Shown here piece by piece: positions 1-7,142 of a DNA stretch of 20,622 bases. Both the position numbers and the translations under genes were made by a program. Source of the DNA: JAAYCU01 sp964401335 (GTDB lineage: Bacteria; Planctomycetota; Phycisphaerae; UBA1845; PWPN01); assembly GCA_964401335.1 (NCBI GenBank), contig CAYNYK010000100.1:1-20622 (forward strand), given 5' to 3'. How positions within the stretch are numbered: the first letter of the stretch is position 1; every line of letters starts with the position of its first letter. The notes beneath the pieces were generated by a model. The model was not told the origin of the DNA. It did no database searches and saw only the letters and a list, made by a program, of their open reading frames with translations.

Positions 1-677
1 AGAGACCCGTTCGACCAATGCCAACCCGAAGCGCCAGCGAGGGACAACTCTTCGTCGAAGATGAGGGGGAGAGAGGGAGAGGGGGCGAGGGGGAGAAAGA
101 GGGATCGGCGGATCGTCCGTATGTTGACGATCGTGATCGCTATCAAACGGTATACGCCCGGAAGCCGGGGGCGATCGCCGCGCCGACGGCCGGGCTGCAT
201 TTCACGCCGGAGTTGTTAGACGCGCTGACTGACGCGGGCATGGAAACAACCTTTGTAACTTTGCACGTGGGGGTGGGTACGTTTGCTCCGATCCGTTACG
301 AGGATCTGGCGGCCCATCCGATGCACGCCGAATGGTTCGAATGTTCCGAAAAGACCGCTGCGGCCATCAACCAAGCCCGGGAACAAGGGCGGCCAGTGGT
401 GGCGGTGGGAACGACGAGTGTGCGCGTGCTTGAAAGCAGCGCGAATGAGAACGGGCGGGTGCGGCCGGGACGAGGCGAGACACGCATCTTCATTTATCCG
501 CCCTATCGTTTTCGGGTGGTGGACAAACTGATCACAAACTTTCATTTGCCGGAAAGTACTCTGCTGGCCTTGGTTTTCGCGTTCGCCGGGCGGGAGCATA
601 TTCTGGCGGCATACGCGGAGGCGATCCGGCAACGCTATCGATTCTACAGTTACGGCGATGCGATGCTGATTACATGA
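1..677 (+). CDS. queA: S-adenosylmethionine:tRNA ribosyltransferase-isomerase QueA, 3' part
   Basis: QueA transfers and isomerises the ribosyl part of S-adenosylmethionine onto preQ1 in tRNA, giving epoxyqueuosine, in the cytoplasm. The gene runs off the left edge; the frame is open from base 3 to the TGA at 675-677. The segment beginning DRDRYQTVYA, followed by APTAGLHF, TLHVGVGTF, VGTTSVRVLES, LITNFHLPESTLL and the closing YRFYSYGDAMLI, is classic QueA C-terminal half. Upstream of DRDRYQTVYA the reading frame passes through about 35 residues that are not QueA-like (PTRSASEG, then a Glu/Gly/Arg run), sitting where the family normally has a PPYI-type motif just before DRP...DRERYQTVY. I read this as an in-frame insertion. 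The internal ATG at base 18 is probably not the true start. Identity of the C-terminal half is firm; whether the upstream half is intact and in frame cannot be seen. Confidence 0.93.
   Translation, partial: RPVRPMPTRSASEGQLFVEDEGERGRGGEGEKEGSADRPYVDDRDRYQTVYARKPGAIAAPTAGLHFTPELLDALTDAGMETTFVTLHVGVGTFAPIRYEDLAAHPMHAEWFECSEKTAAAINQAREQGRPVVAVGTTSVRVLESSANENGRVRPGRGETRIFIYPPYRFRVVDKLITNFHLPESTLLALVFAFAGREHILAAYAEAIRQRYRFYSYGDAMLIT
22..110 (+). repeat. Interspersed-repeat-like insertion inside queA
   Basis: Bases 22-44 contain a sequence translating as PTRSASEG in the queA frame; its reverse complement gives PSLALRV. I recall this as a widespread short repeat of planctomycete genomes. It is followed by a nearly pure purine tract (about 62-103, G/A only except for one C) that encodes a Glu/Gly/Arg run. 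Together these fill a stretch that QueA relatives do not have. The boundaries are approximate, and no second copy was found in this window. Confidence 0.55.
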
Positions 678-691
678 GCCGGATAACTCAT

Positions 692-786
692 CACAAAGAG
701 CACCGAGAACACGGAGTAAGATAATGAATGAACGGATTCCCGCCTACTGAAAGACTCTCTCTACTTTCCCTTCGGTGTTTTTAGTG
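692..786. terminator. Imperfect foldback between convergent queA and epimerase genes
   Basis: Arms 692-707 and 771-786 are imperfect inverted copies: 12 of 16 positions match, and three of the four differences become G-U pairs when the plus strand is transcribed. The right arm contains TCGGTG followed by TTTTT. The element lies between two genes that both end here, so it could act as a bidirectional terminator. The long 63-base loop is unusual for an intrinsic terminator, so it may instead be a dispersed palindromic repeat. Confidence 0.4.
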
Positions 787-804
787 AAATCCGTAACGAA
801 TGAA

Positions 805-1731
805 CTATCTCAAATCCCCGTGTTCGCGGAACCATTTGATCTCCAGCGGGATACCCGCGCTTAGCGGAACCTGTGGGTTGTAGCCGAGCAGTTGCCGGGC
901 CTTGGTAATGTCCGCCACGTAGCGCATGACCTCGCCCGCCCGCGGCGGCTCGTAGGTAACGTTAGGCGTTTTGCCCAAAGCCAGCGAAATGATGTTGACC
1001 GCATCCACCAGGGTGCTGCCCTGCCCATAGGCCAGATTGATCGTCTGATTGACCACCCGACCCGACACGAGGGTATCGATACCTCGCAGGATACCGTCGA
1101 TGCAGTCGTCCACATAGGTGAAATCGAACACCTTCTCCCGGCCGTAAACCGTGATCGGCTCATCGCGGGCGATCTTGAAGATGAACAGCGGTAGGACCCG
1201 TTCCATCCGCTGGATGTCGTTGTCATACCGACCATACACATTACTGAACCGGAAGACCAGATAAGGCAGGTTGTAGCATTCGGCGTAAGAATAGATGAAC
1301 GCCTCGCCCGCGATCTTGCTGGCCGAGTAGGGACTCTCGGCGACCACGAAGTCCGCCTCGGCCTCCTCGGTCACATGGCGATGTATGTCCCCGTAGACCT
1401 CCCGTGAGCTGCCGAAAATGAATGGGGTCCGTTTGCGGCGGGCGAACTCCAGAACCCGGAAGCAGTCGGCAACGTTCTCCAGGGCCCGATCAGGGTGCTC
1501 TACCAGCTCGAACACCTTGGCATGGGCGGCTAGATGCACGATCACGTCGAAGTGGCCCGCCGGCCAATCCTCTTCCTTCATGGTCAGCAGATTCTTGACC
1601 AAGGTATCGATCTTGTCCGTCCACGGGTTCGGACGAATGTCGATCCCGGCCACCTGATCACCGCGGGCCAGCAGTTTCAGGGCCAGATTCGTGCCGATCT
1701 GACCGCTCGATCCGGTAATCAAAACACGCAT
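805..1731 (-). CDS. NAD-dependent epimerase/dehydratase (extended SDR, sugar-nucleotide type)
   Basis: A 308-residue extended short-chain dehydrogenase/reductase, most like nucleotide-sugar epimerases and dehydratases that act in the cytoplasm on cell-surface sugar precursors. The Rossmann motif GSSGQIG is at residues 7-13, the acidic NAD-binding residue follows strand 2 (GIDIRP, about 29-33), HLAAHA is at 66-71, SSREVYG at 108-114, and the catalytic Tyr-x3-Lys is YSASK at 135-139. RFSNVYG and FTYVDD are also typical. The ATG at 1731 is chosen because an AAGAAGGGA ribosome binding site precedes it; the frame is open another 120 codons upstream, but that extension is Arg-rich and overlaps the better-supported small gene at 1869-2072. 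The exact substrate is not evident; UDP-glucose 4-epimerase-like is the safest label. Confidence 0.9.
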   Translation of the reverse strand: MRVLITGSSGQIGTNLALKLLARGDQVAGIDIRPNPWTDKIDTLVKNLLTMKEEDWPAGHFDVIVHLAAHAKVFELVEHPDRALENVADCFRVLEFARRKRTPFIFGSSREVYGDIHRHVTEEAEADFVVAESPYSASKIAGEAFIYSYAECYNLPYLVFRFSNVYGRYDNDIQRMERVLPLFIFKIARDEPITVYGREKVFDFTYVDDCIDGILRGIDTLVSGRVVNQTINLAYGQGSTLVDAVNIISLALGKTPNVTYEPPRAGEVMRYVADITKARQLLGYNPQVPLSAGIPLEIKWFREHGDLR

Positions 1732-1868
1732 GGGTCGTATCCCTTCTTTATCGATTTCCGATAGGCGTAAAAGTATACCGGGCCCCCGCTCCCTGGCCAA
1801 CGCCTTACAGAAAAGGCTCGCTTCTTGTTCGCGGCGGTCCCGCCGGGCGATCCCCCTCAGGCCTGTAT

Positions 1869-2072
1869 TTATTCGCCGTGGGACTGCGCTTCGGGGGAGG
1901 AAACTTGTTGCTGATTCATGCGGAAAGCGTGGGCCAGGGCCCGGTGCTCGGCGTAATGACGGAGTTCCTCGTCGTGCCGGCAGGAAAACGATTCGACGGC
2001 GGTCTGGTTCAGCGTATCGAACACTTCCCAGCAACTGGTATCCACATTGTAGCGGGCAACATAACGATCCAT
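1869..2072 (-). CDS. Small hypothetical protein (67 aa)
   Basis: I do not recognise this protein. It is a 67-residue soluble-looking protein starting MDRYVARYNVDTS, with a clear GGAGGAG ribosome binding site ten bases before the ATG at 2072, the strongest such site in the first half of the window. It is rich in aromatic, His and acidic residues (CRHDEELRHYAEHRALAHAF) and has no membrane segment or CxxC. The frame continues upstream past 2072, but the binding site fixes the start. It lies 137 bases upstream of the epimerase on the same strand, so the two could be co-transcribed, and is divergent from cdaA. Its middle looks like a short amphipathic helix-forming region. Function unknown. Confidence 0.6.
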   Translation of the reverse strand: MDRYVARYNVDTSCWEVFDTLNQTAVESFSCRHDEELRHYAEHRALAHAFRMNQQQVSSPEAQSHGE

Positions 2073-2110
2073 ATACCAAGTACTCCTCCAACTCCGTAAA
2101 GGTTCGGGAT

Positions 2111-2138
2111 ATCTTACAGAATTTGGCGATCGGAACAA
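2111..2138 (-). promoter_or_regulatory. Weak sigma70-like promoter for the 67-aa gene
   Basis: On the minus strand TTGTTC (2138-2133) and TAAGAT (2116-2111) are separated by 16 bases, upstream of the small gene. Both boxes match the consensus only partly. Confidence 0.25.
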
Positions 2139-2186
2139 TGCCCGGAAGATTGTTTCCTCGTTCTGGCGTGGGGCTCCGGGAGGCGT

Positions 2187-2192
2187 TATAAT
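2187..2192 (+). promoter_or_regulatory. Candidate -10 box for cdaA
   Basis: A perfect TATAAT lies 53 bases before the cdaA ATG in the divergent intergenic region. The -35 region at suitable spacing (TGGCGT, 2164-2169) is a poor match, so transcription from here is only likely. It would leave a leader of about 45 bases containing GAAGGG at 2237-2242. Confidence 0.4.
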
Positions 2193-2245
2193 GAAATACG
2201 CCGATAGAGTTTCCACACGTAGGCCAAGTCCGAAGTGAAGGGCTT

Positions 2246-3172
2246 ATGATTCAGGGTCTATTAGATTATCTGGGTAATCTGCTTTACTCGGAAGCGTATC
2301 CGGCCTGGACGATCATAGTCGAGCTGCTGATGATCGGTCTGGTGGTCTATGCGGTGCTGCGTTTTCTGCACGGCACGCGCGGGGCCAACCTTCTCCAAGG
2401 TCTGATCATTCTCCTGGTGGGTGGTTTTCTCGTGGTCCGGCTGCTGGCCGACAGGTTCGGGCTGGAACGGATCAAAGACCTTTATGAGCCCTTCGTCTGG
2501 ACGGTCTTGTTGACCACGCTGGTGGTTTTTCAGCCCGAATTACGCCGGGGGCTGATGCGTATCGGGGGCACAAGCTGGCGGCGAAGCAGTAAGTCGGAAA
2601 TTGACCATATCGCCCGACCGGTGGCCGCCGCCTGTCGGCAGTTGGCCAAGAATAAGATCGGAGCCCTGATCGCCATCGAACGCGACGTGGGGCTGGGGGG
2701 GCTGACGGACCAGGGAGTCAAGCTGGACGCGCGGCTGACCCCGGAATTACTCAATACGATCTTTTGGCCCGGCTCGGCTTTGCACGATATGGGCGTGATT
2801 ATTCAGCATGGACGAATCGCGGCGGCCGGCTGCCCGTTCCCGATGGCCGAAGCCGAAGGGCTGGATCCCTCCCTGGGCAGCAGGCACCGGGCGGCCATCG
2901 GGCTTAGCCTCGATTCCGACGCCTTGGTGGTAGTCGTCAGCGAGGAAACCGGTAGCATCAGCATCGCCGACCACGGACGACTATTGCGCCACATCCCGCC
3001 GGACAACCTATATCGCCTGTTGCGTCGGCATCTGACCCGATTCCGCGGCGCGGCCGAGCCGGACACGGAACCGGTGGCGACCGCTTTAGCGGAGGAAAAG
3101 GCGGAACCGTCCACGGAGCGGCCACGCACGACGGACCATGCCAAGGAAGGCAGCGGGGTATCGGTATTATGA
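2246..3172 (+). CDS. cdaA: Diadenylate cyclase, CdaA type (membrane-bound DAC domain), variant DMG motif
   Basis: CdaA condenses two ATP into the second messenger c-di-AMP at the inner face of the membrane. This 308-residue protein has the family layout: three membrane helices (about 20-40, 46-66 and 80-98), the QPELRRGL linker, then the diadenylate cyclase domain (about 115-270). The GTRHR nucleotide motif is present as GSRHR at 211-215, and VVSEETGSIS follows. The normal DGA motif in LHDGAVII is here LHDMGVII: D181 is kept, but the next residues are Met182-Gly183 instead of Gly-Ala. The C-terminal 40 residues are polar, charged and low complexity. The start has a GAAGGG site only 3 bases away. 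The gene overlaps the downstream YbbR gene by four bases (ATGA), so translation is probably coupled. glmM, often third in such operons, is absent. Confidence 0.9.
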   Translation: MIQGLLDYLGNLLYSEAYPAWTIIVELLMIGLVVYAVLRFLHGTRGANLLQGLIILLVGGFLVVRLLADRFGLERIKDLYEPFVWTVLLTTLVVFQPELRRGLMRIGGTSWRRSSKSEIDHIARPVAAACRQLAKNKIGALIAIERDVGLGGLTDQGVKLDARLTPELLNTIFWPGSALHDMGVIIQHGRIAAAGCPFPMAEAEGLDPSLGSRHRAAIGLSLDSDALVVVVSEETGSISIADHGRLLRHIPPDNLYRLLRRHLTRFRGAAEPDTEPVATALAEEKAEPSTERPRTTDHAKEGSGVSVL

Positions 3173-4254
3173 AAACGCAACTGCGACTCATTCTATCGAC
3201 GGTCGCCATGACCGTGCTGATCTGGGCCTATGCCGACCGCAGCGGATACGAAATGCGCGACTTCGGCGGCGTCAATCTCCGCATCACTCCGCCGGAGAAC
3301 GCGGACGATGCACACGTGGTTTGGATTGCGGACAAGACCAGCGATCCGCGCGATGTCATGCGGGTCGAATTGCGCCTCAGCGGTCCGAAAGCGGAACTCC
3401 AGAAATTTACCCGGGAAAGCGAAAACCGCCTGTTCGAATTGAAGGCGGCCATGCCCGGCCCGTTGCGGCTGGGGCGCACACCGGTCAACCTGATGGATAT
3501 GCTCAAGGATCATCCCCAACTGCGCAGTCGGGGACTAACCTTGCACGGGGTGACGCCGACGGTGGTGGACGTGGATCTGGACCGTTACCAGGATGAGGTT
3601 TTGGATGTCGAACTGGACGGGGGTATTTTCAAGACGCTATTCGTGGACCCCGTGGTGGAGCCCAAGCAGGTGACCGCCCGCGTGCTGCAAAGCGCTTCGA
3701 CCCAGGCCTCGCTCCCGCGGAACCTGGTTTTGTTCATTGAAGACAACATCCGACAGGAACAGCAACGGGGGACCGTCCAGGAAGGGGAAATGTTCAGTTT
3801 CAATGTTCCGGTACGGGCCAACTGGCCGGGCATCCGGGCGACGTTTATCCCCGATCAGGTTCGGGTCAGTGCACGTTTACGGAAGGAGACCGTTTCCGTC
3901 AGGTACGTGATTCGTCCACTGAAAGAGTTGATTGTGCCGGATTTCGCCGACGAATACCGCATCGAATATAAAGATGATACCAAATCTTATCGGACCCAGA
4001 CCGTGGACGTCACCTTGCCGTCCCCCAAGGATGGAAAATTGCGGGCGGAGGACATGGATGCGTTTATCTCGATCGACTATGAGGACCTGCCTCCGGAAAC
4101 GGTCAAAGAAGGGCCCTGGCTTGACAAACCGGTTCTCGTAAGGTTTCCCCCCGGTTTCGAGGATGCCATTATCACCCGCCAGGTGCCGGAAACGGTCGAG
4201 TTGCGCATTGTTCGCAAGTCCTCGACCGTCCCGACGGCCATCCCGACCCCGTGA
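3169..4254 (+). CDS. cdaR: YbbR-type CdaA regulator-like protein
   Basis: A 361-residue protein with one N-terminal membrane anchor (about residues 7-23) and a long extracytoplasmic part made mostly of beta-strand-rich segments, as in YbbR/CdaR proteins that bind CdaA and modulate c-di-AMP output. The sequence match is weak by eye; the call rests on topology, on repeated VxVDLDRY/VELDG-like and VRVSARL-like strands, and on position immediately after cdaA with a four-base ATGA overlap. The C-terminus is a short Pro/Thr/Ser tail. Its ATG lies inside the end of cdaA. No other gene follows on this strand; the next gene, the photolyase, is convergent. Confidence 0.75.
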   Translation: MKTQLRLILSTVAMTVLIWAYADRSGYEMRDFGGVNLRITPPENADDAHVVWIADKTSDPRDVMRVELRLSGPKAELQKFTRESENRLFELKAAMPGPLRLGRTPVNLMDMLKDHPQLRSRGLTLHGVTPTVVDVDLDRYQDEVLDVELDGGIFKTLFVDPVVEPKQVTARVLQSASTQASLPRNLVLFIEDNIRQEQQRGTVQEGEMFSFNVPVRANWPGIRATFIPDQVRVSARLRKETVSVRYVIRPLKELIVPDFADEYRIEYKDDTKSYRTQTVDVTLPSPKDGKLRAEDMDAFISIDYEDLPPETVKEGPWLDKPVLVRFPPGFEDAIITRQVPETVELRIVRKSSTVPTAIPTP

Positions 4255-4350
4255 TCGCCAATGGTACCGCCCTTTTCACGCCCTCCAGGCGCGGCCACGC
4301 TATATCCTTTTTAATCCACCGACTATGCCGGTAAGGATTCAGAGGGAGAT

Positions 4351-4453
4351 ACAGGGGCGCACCTATAAGAAGCGAGAAGCCAATCAATACGAATCGCGGT
4401 CACCACGTGGAGAGGGTGACTTGACTTCTCGCTTCTTATAGGTACGTCCCTGT
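4351..4453. repeat. 29-bp inverted repeat with 45-bp spacer (MITE- or REP-like)
   Basis: Arms 4351-4379 and 4425-4453 are inverted copies with 27 of 29 positions matching; both differences are transitions. The spacer (4380-4424) itself contains the short pair GTCACC / GGTGAC around CACGTGG. No T-run follows either arm, so this is not a simple intrinsic terminator. The right arm and spacer are read as the last 22 or so codons and the stop of the photolyase. No second copy is in this window and no flanking duplication is obvious. Confidence 0.75.
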
Positions 4454-5856
4454 TTCACATAGGCGGCCAACGCCCGTCGGCGGGCCTCGTGGTGCTCGAC
4501 GATCGGCTCGGGATAGGACCGGCCAAGACGAACGCCGGACTCGTCGAGAATAGAGGTACTCGCCTCCCAAGGTTGGTGAATCCATGGTGCCGGCATTCTA
4601 GACAGTTCGGGTATCCAGCGGCGGACATAGCGACCATCAGGGTCAAAGCGCTCGGCCTGACTGACCGGGTTGAAAATACGAAAATAGGGAGCGGCATCGG
4701 CCCCGCAACCAGCGGTCCACTGCCAACCGAAGGTGTTGTTGGCCAGGTCGGCATCAACCAATGTGTCCCAGAACCATTCCGCGCCGGCCGTCCAGGGAAT
4801 CATCAGGTGTTTGACCAGGAAGGAAGCGACGATCATACGCACCCGGTTATGCATCCAGCCGGTATGCCAGAGTTGCCGCATTCCCGCATCGACCAATGGA
4901 TAACCGGTTCGGCCGCGCTGCCAGGCGAGCAAAAGCTTGCGCCGATTCGTCCATGGAAACCGCGCGAATTCCGATCGCAGCGGTTCGGTCGGCGTATGCG
5001 GAAAATGATAGAGCAGGTGATGAGCGAATTCTCGCCAGATCAACTGGCGAAGGAACGCTTCCGCGTCCCGGCCCGACTTGTCCTTGAGCGGCGACCGAAC
5101 CTGCCGCGGACCGATCTCACCCCAGTGCAGATAAGGCGACAAACGCGAGGTGCCTTCGCGATCGGGACGCTCCCGTTGTTCGTTATAGTCATGTAAAGCC
5201 CGAGCCATAAAACGCTTGAGGCATTTTGAGGCTGCCACTTCGCCGGGTTTCCAGGCTTCCGCCAGCCCTCCGGCCCAGTCGATGGTCGGCATCAGTTGTA
5301 GATCCGCGAGTTTCAGCGAGCGAGGCCAACTTTGCGGCGCGGACAGACGGCGCGGCGCAGGTATCGGCGGCCCCGGCTCTCCGCGGGCAAGGCAGGCATG
5401 ATAATAAGGGGTGAATACCCGGTAGGGTTCGCCTTGTTTGTTCAGCACATCATCAGGCTCGAACAGCAGGGCCGCGTTGAACGTTTCGACGGCCAGGCCG
5501 CGTCGTTTCAAGGTATCGGCGATCTTGTTGTCCTGCCGACGGGCCGTTGGCTCATATCGGCGGTTCCAGAAGACGGTGTCGGCCTGACTTTGCCGGATAA
5601 GCTCTTCAAGATTACCGAGCGTGTTACCTTTGCGAATAATCAGGCACGAACCACGCCCGCGCAATTCCTTATCCAATTCATACAGCGAATGGTGCAGCCA
5701 CCAGCGGGCAGCGCCACCTGGCGACCAGCGGCCTTCCTGCTCGGGATCATAAATAAAAACGGGGATGACCGATGATCCACGTCGCGCGGCGGCGGACAGC
5801 GCGGGATTATCCGCGATACGCAAATCCTGTCGGAACCAGACCATCGTGGACGACAT
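4384..5856 (-). CDS. phr: Deoxyribodipyrimidine photolyase (class I, FAD-type)
   Basis: Photolyase splits UV-induced pyrimidine dimers using light and reduced FAD. The 490-residue product has the N-terminal antenna-domain signature VWFRQDLRIADNPAL (6-20), the linker, then the FAD domain: RLSPYLHWGEIGPRQV (238-253), FLRQLIWREFAHH (268-280), TGYPLVDAGMRQLWHTGWMHNRVRMI (317-342), and DLANNTFGWQWTAGCGADAAPYFRIFNP (370-397). The Asn-Asn-x-Gly-x-x-Gln-Trp block is typical of bacterial class I enzymes. The ATG at 5856 is taken because homology begins directly after it, but there is no ribosome binding site; ATG 5844 is possible. The normal sequence appears to end near residue 468; the last residues (RTYKKREVKSPSPRGD...) come from the inverted repeat. 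It lies 37 bases after the oxidoreductase gene on the same strand. Confidence 0.95.
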   Translation of the reverse strand: MSSTMVWFRQDLRIADNPALSAAARRGSSVIPVFIYDPEQEGRWSPGGAARWWLHHSLYELDKELRGRGSCLIIRKGNTLGNLEELIRQSQADTVFWNRRYEPTARRQDNKIADTLKRRGLAVETFNAALLFEPDDVLNKQGEPYRVFTPYYHACLARGEPGPPIPAPRRLSAPQSWPRSLKLADLQLMPTIDWAGGLAEAWKPGEVAASKCLKRFMARALHDYNEQRERPDREGTSRLSPYLHWGEIGPRQVRSPLKDKSGRDAEAFLRQLIWREFAHHLLYHFPHTPTEPLRSEFARFPWTNRRKLLLAWQRGRTGYPLVDAGMRQLWHTGWMHNRVRMIVASFLVKHLMIPWTAGAEWFWDTLVDADLANNTFGWQWTAGCGADAAPYFRIFNPVSQAERFDPDGRYVRRWIPELSRMPAPWIHQPWEASTSILDESGVRLGRSYPEPIVEHHEARRRALAAYVKQGRTYKKREVKSPSPRGDRDSY

Positions 5857-5893
5857 GGGGCAATACACAAATAGAGTAATCACTGATGGATTC

Positions 5894-6967
5894 TCAACCC
5901 GCGACGGGCACCCATCGTTTTTCCTCGGCCGCTCGATAGACGGCCTCGACCACCTTGAGAGCGGCCACGCCGTCTTCGCCGGTGATAGCCGGCGGACGAT
6001 CATACAACACCGCCTCGGCAAAGTCGTGAACATAATCCATACCCATCACGCCGGAATAGCCCTTGACGGGGGTCAGCTCGAACGAAAGGCTGCGACGAGG
6101 CGAGCCGGCGAAAGCCGCATGATCGCTGCAAACGAACAAAATATCTTTTTCACCCTCGTAGGCGGGCGCCCAGGAAATCACCCCTTGAGTGCCGCGTACC
6201 GAGAGGTACAAATCGCGGCCGTATGGAAACGAATCCGGTACGGTGTAGCTGATATCCAAAGCAGCGACCGTCCCGCGGGAAAAACGCAGGTGGGCAAAGG
6301 AGTTGTCCTCGATATCGTATTGGGTGTTGACCTTGACGTTTCGCCCGGCGGCCTCGATGACCTCGTCCTCGAACATCCAGCGGAACAGGTCGATCCAATG
6401 CACGCCCAGATTGTACATAGGCCCGCCGCCGGAGCGGCTTTTCTGGAGCATCCAGGGCGAGTGCCCGGCAATGTAGCGGCCGAGCCGGCCGGCGGCGCAT
6501 CGGCCTTCGGCCCCGACGGGCTGGCCGATGATGCCTTCCTGGATCAGGGCCTTGAACTCGCGAGCGGCCGGGTGCATACGCCAGCAGTAGCCGGTAGTCA
6601 GCTTGACCCGGTGCTGGTGGGCGGCCTGCACGATGCGCTGGGCGCCTTCGACGCCGGCAGCCATCGGCTTTTCCACCATCAAATGAACGCCGGCCCGGGC
6701 GCACGTCTCGGCCGCCGCCGGGCAATCGGCGTGTGGCAGGAACACGGCGGCCACGTCCAGCTTGTGTGCTTTGAGCATCTCCTCCACCCCCGCGTAGCCG
6801 ACCGTTCCGTAGTCGCGGCAAAAACCATTGCGCAACTCGGGATTCGCCTCGGTGACGGCCACCACCTTGGTCAACGGACAAGCCTCGAACAAGGGCATAT
6901 ACAGCCGCGGATGAAGATGGCCCAACCCGACAATACCCACCTGAAGCGTACGTTCCGGATTGCTCAT
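5894..6967 (-). CDS. Gfo/Idh/MocA family NAD(P)-dependent oxidoreductase
   Basis: A 357-residue member of the Gfo/Idh/MocA family, which oxidise or reduce sugars, inositols and sugar acids or their nucleotide forms with NAD(P). The Rossmann motif is VGIVGLGHLH (10-19), with His instead of the usual third Gly; the catalytic-site motif is VEKP (98-101), with the family Lys at 100; the substrate-domain segment GGGPMYNLGVHWIDLFRWM (180-198) keeps the expected His190 and Asp193. No signal peptide is seen, so it should be cytoplasmic. The ATG at 6967 is preceded by GAGGAA at good spacing. It lies 175 bases downstream of the DUF2961 lipoprotein gene in the same direction and could share its transcript. 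Substrate unknown. Confidence 0.9.
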   Translation of the reverse strand: MSNPERTLQVGIVGLGHLHPRLYMPLFEACPLTKVVAVTEANPELRNGFCRDYGTVGYAGVEEMLKAHKLDVAAVFLPHADCPAAAETCARAGVHLMVEKPMAAGVEGAQRIVQAAHQHRVKLTTGYCWRMHPAAREFKALIQEGIIGQPVGAEGRCAAGRLGRYIAGHSPWMLQKSRSGGGPMYNLGVHWIDLFRWMFEDEVIEAAGRNVKVNTQYDIEDNSFAHLRFSRGTVAALDISYTVPDSFPYGRDLYLSVRGTQGVISWAPAYEGEKDILFVCSDHAAFAGSPRRSLSFELTPVKGYSGVMGMDYVHDFAEAVLYDRPPAITGEDGVAALKVVEAVYRAAEEKRWVPVAG

Positions 6968-7142
6968 TGGATCACGTTCCTCATTCGACAGAAGAGTTCA
7001 ACAACACCGGTAGAATAATGGCTGACGATGCGGGCGTCGAGTGGGCGCACTTGAATCGAATGCGAAAGCCGGGCACGCAAAAACCATGACCGGTTCCGTC
7101 TTGTTACGGCGGGTCGGGGCGTACTGCCGATACTATCCGCGG

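Noticed and set aside
1732..2091. 120-residue N-terminal extension of the epimerase
   Set aside because: Arg-rich, not family-like, overlaps a small gene with a better ribosome binding site, and the ATG at 1731 has its own site.
4351..4453. Inverted repeat as a simple intrinsic terminator
   Set aside because: No T-run after either arm, and one arm is inside coding sequence.
5765..7018. 417-codon plus-strand ORF
   Set aside because: It lies wholly opposite the oxidoreductase and the photolyase start, both with clear family motifs; no homology or ribosome binding site supports it. It is a codon-bias shadow.
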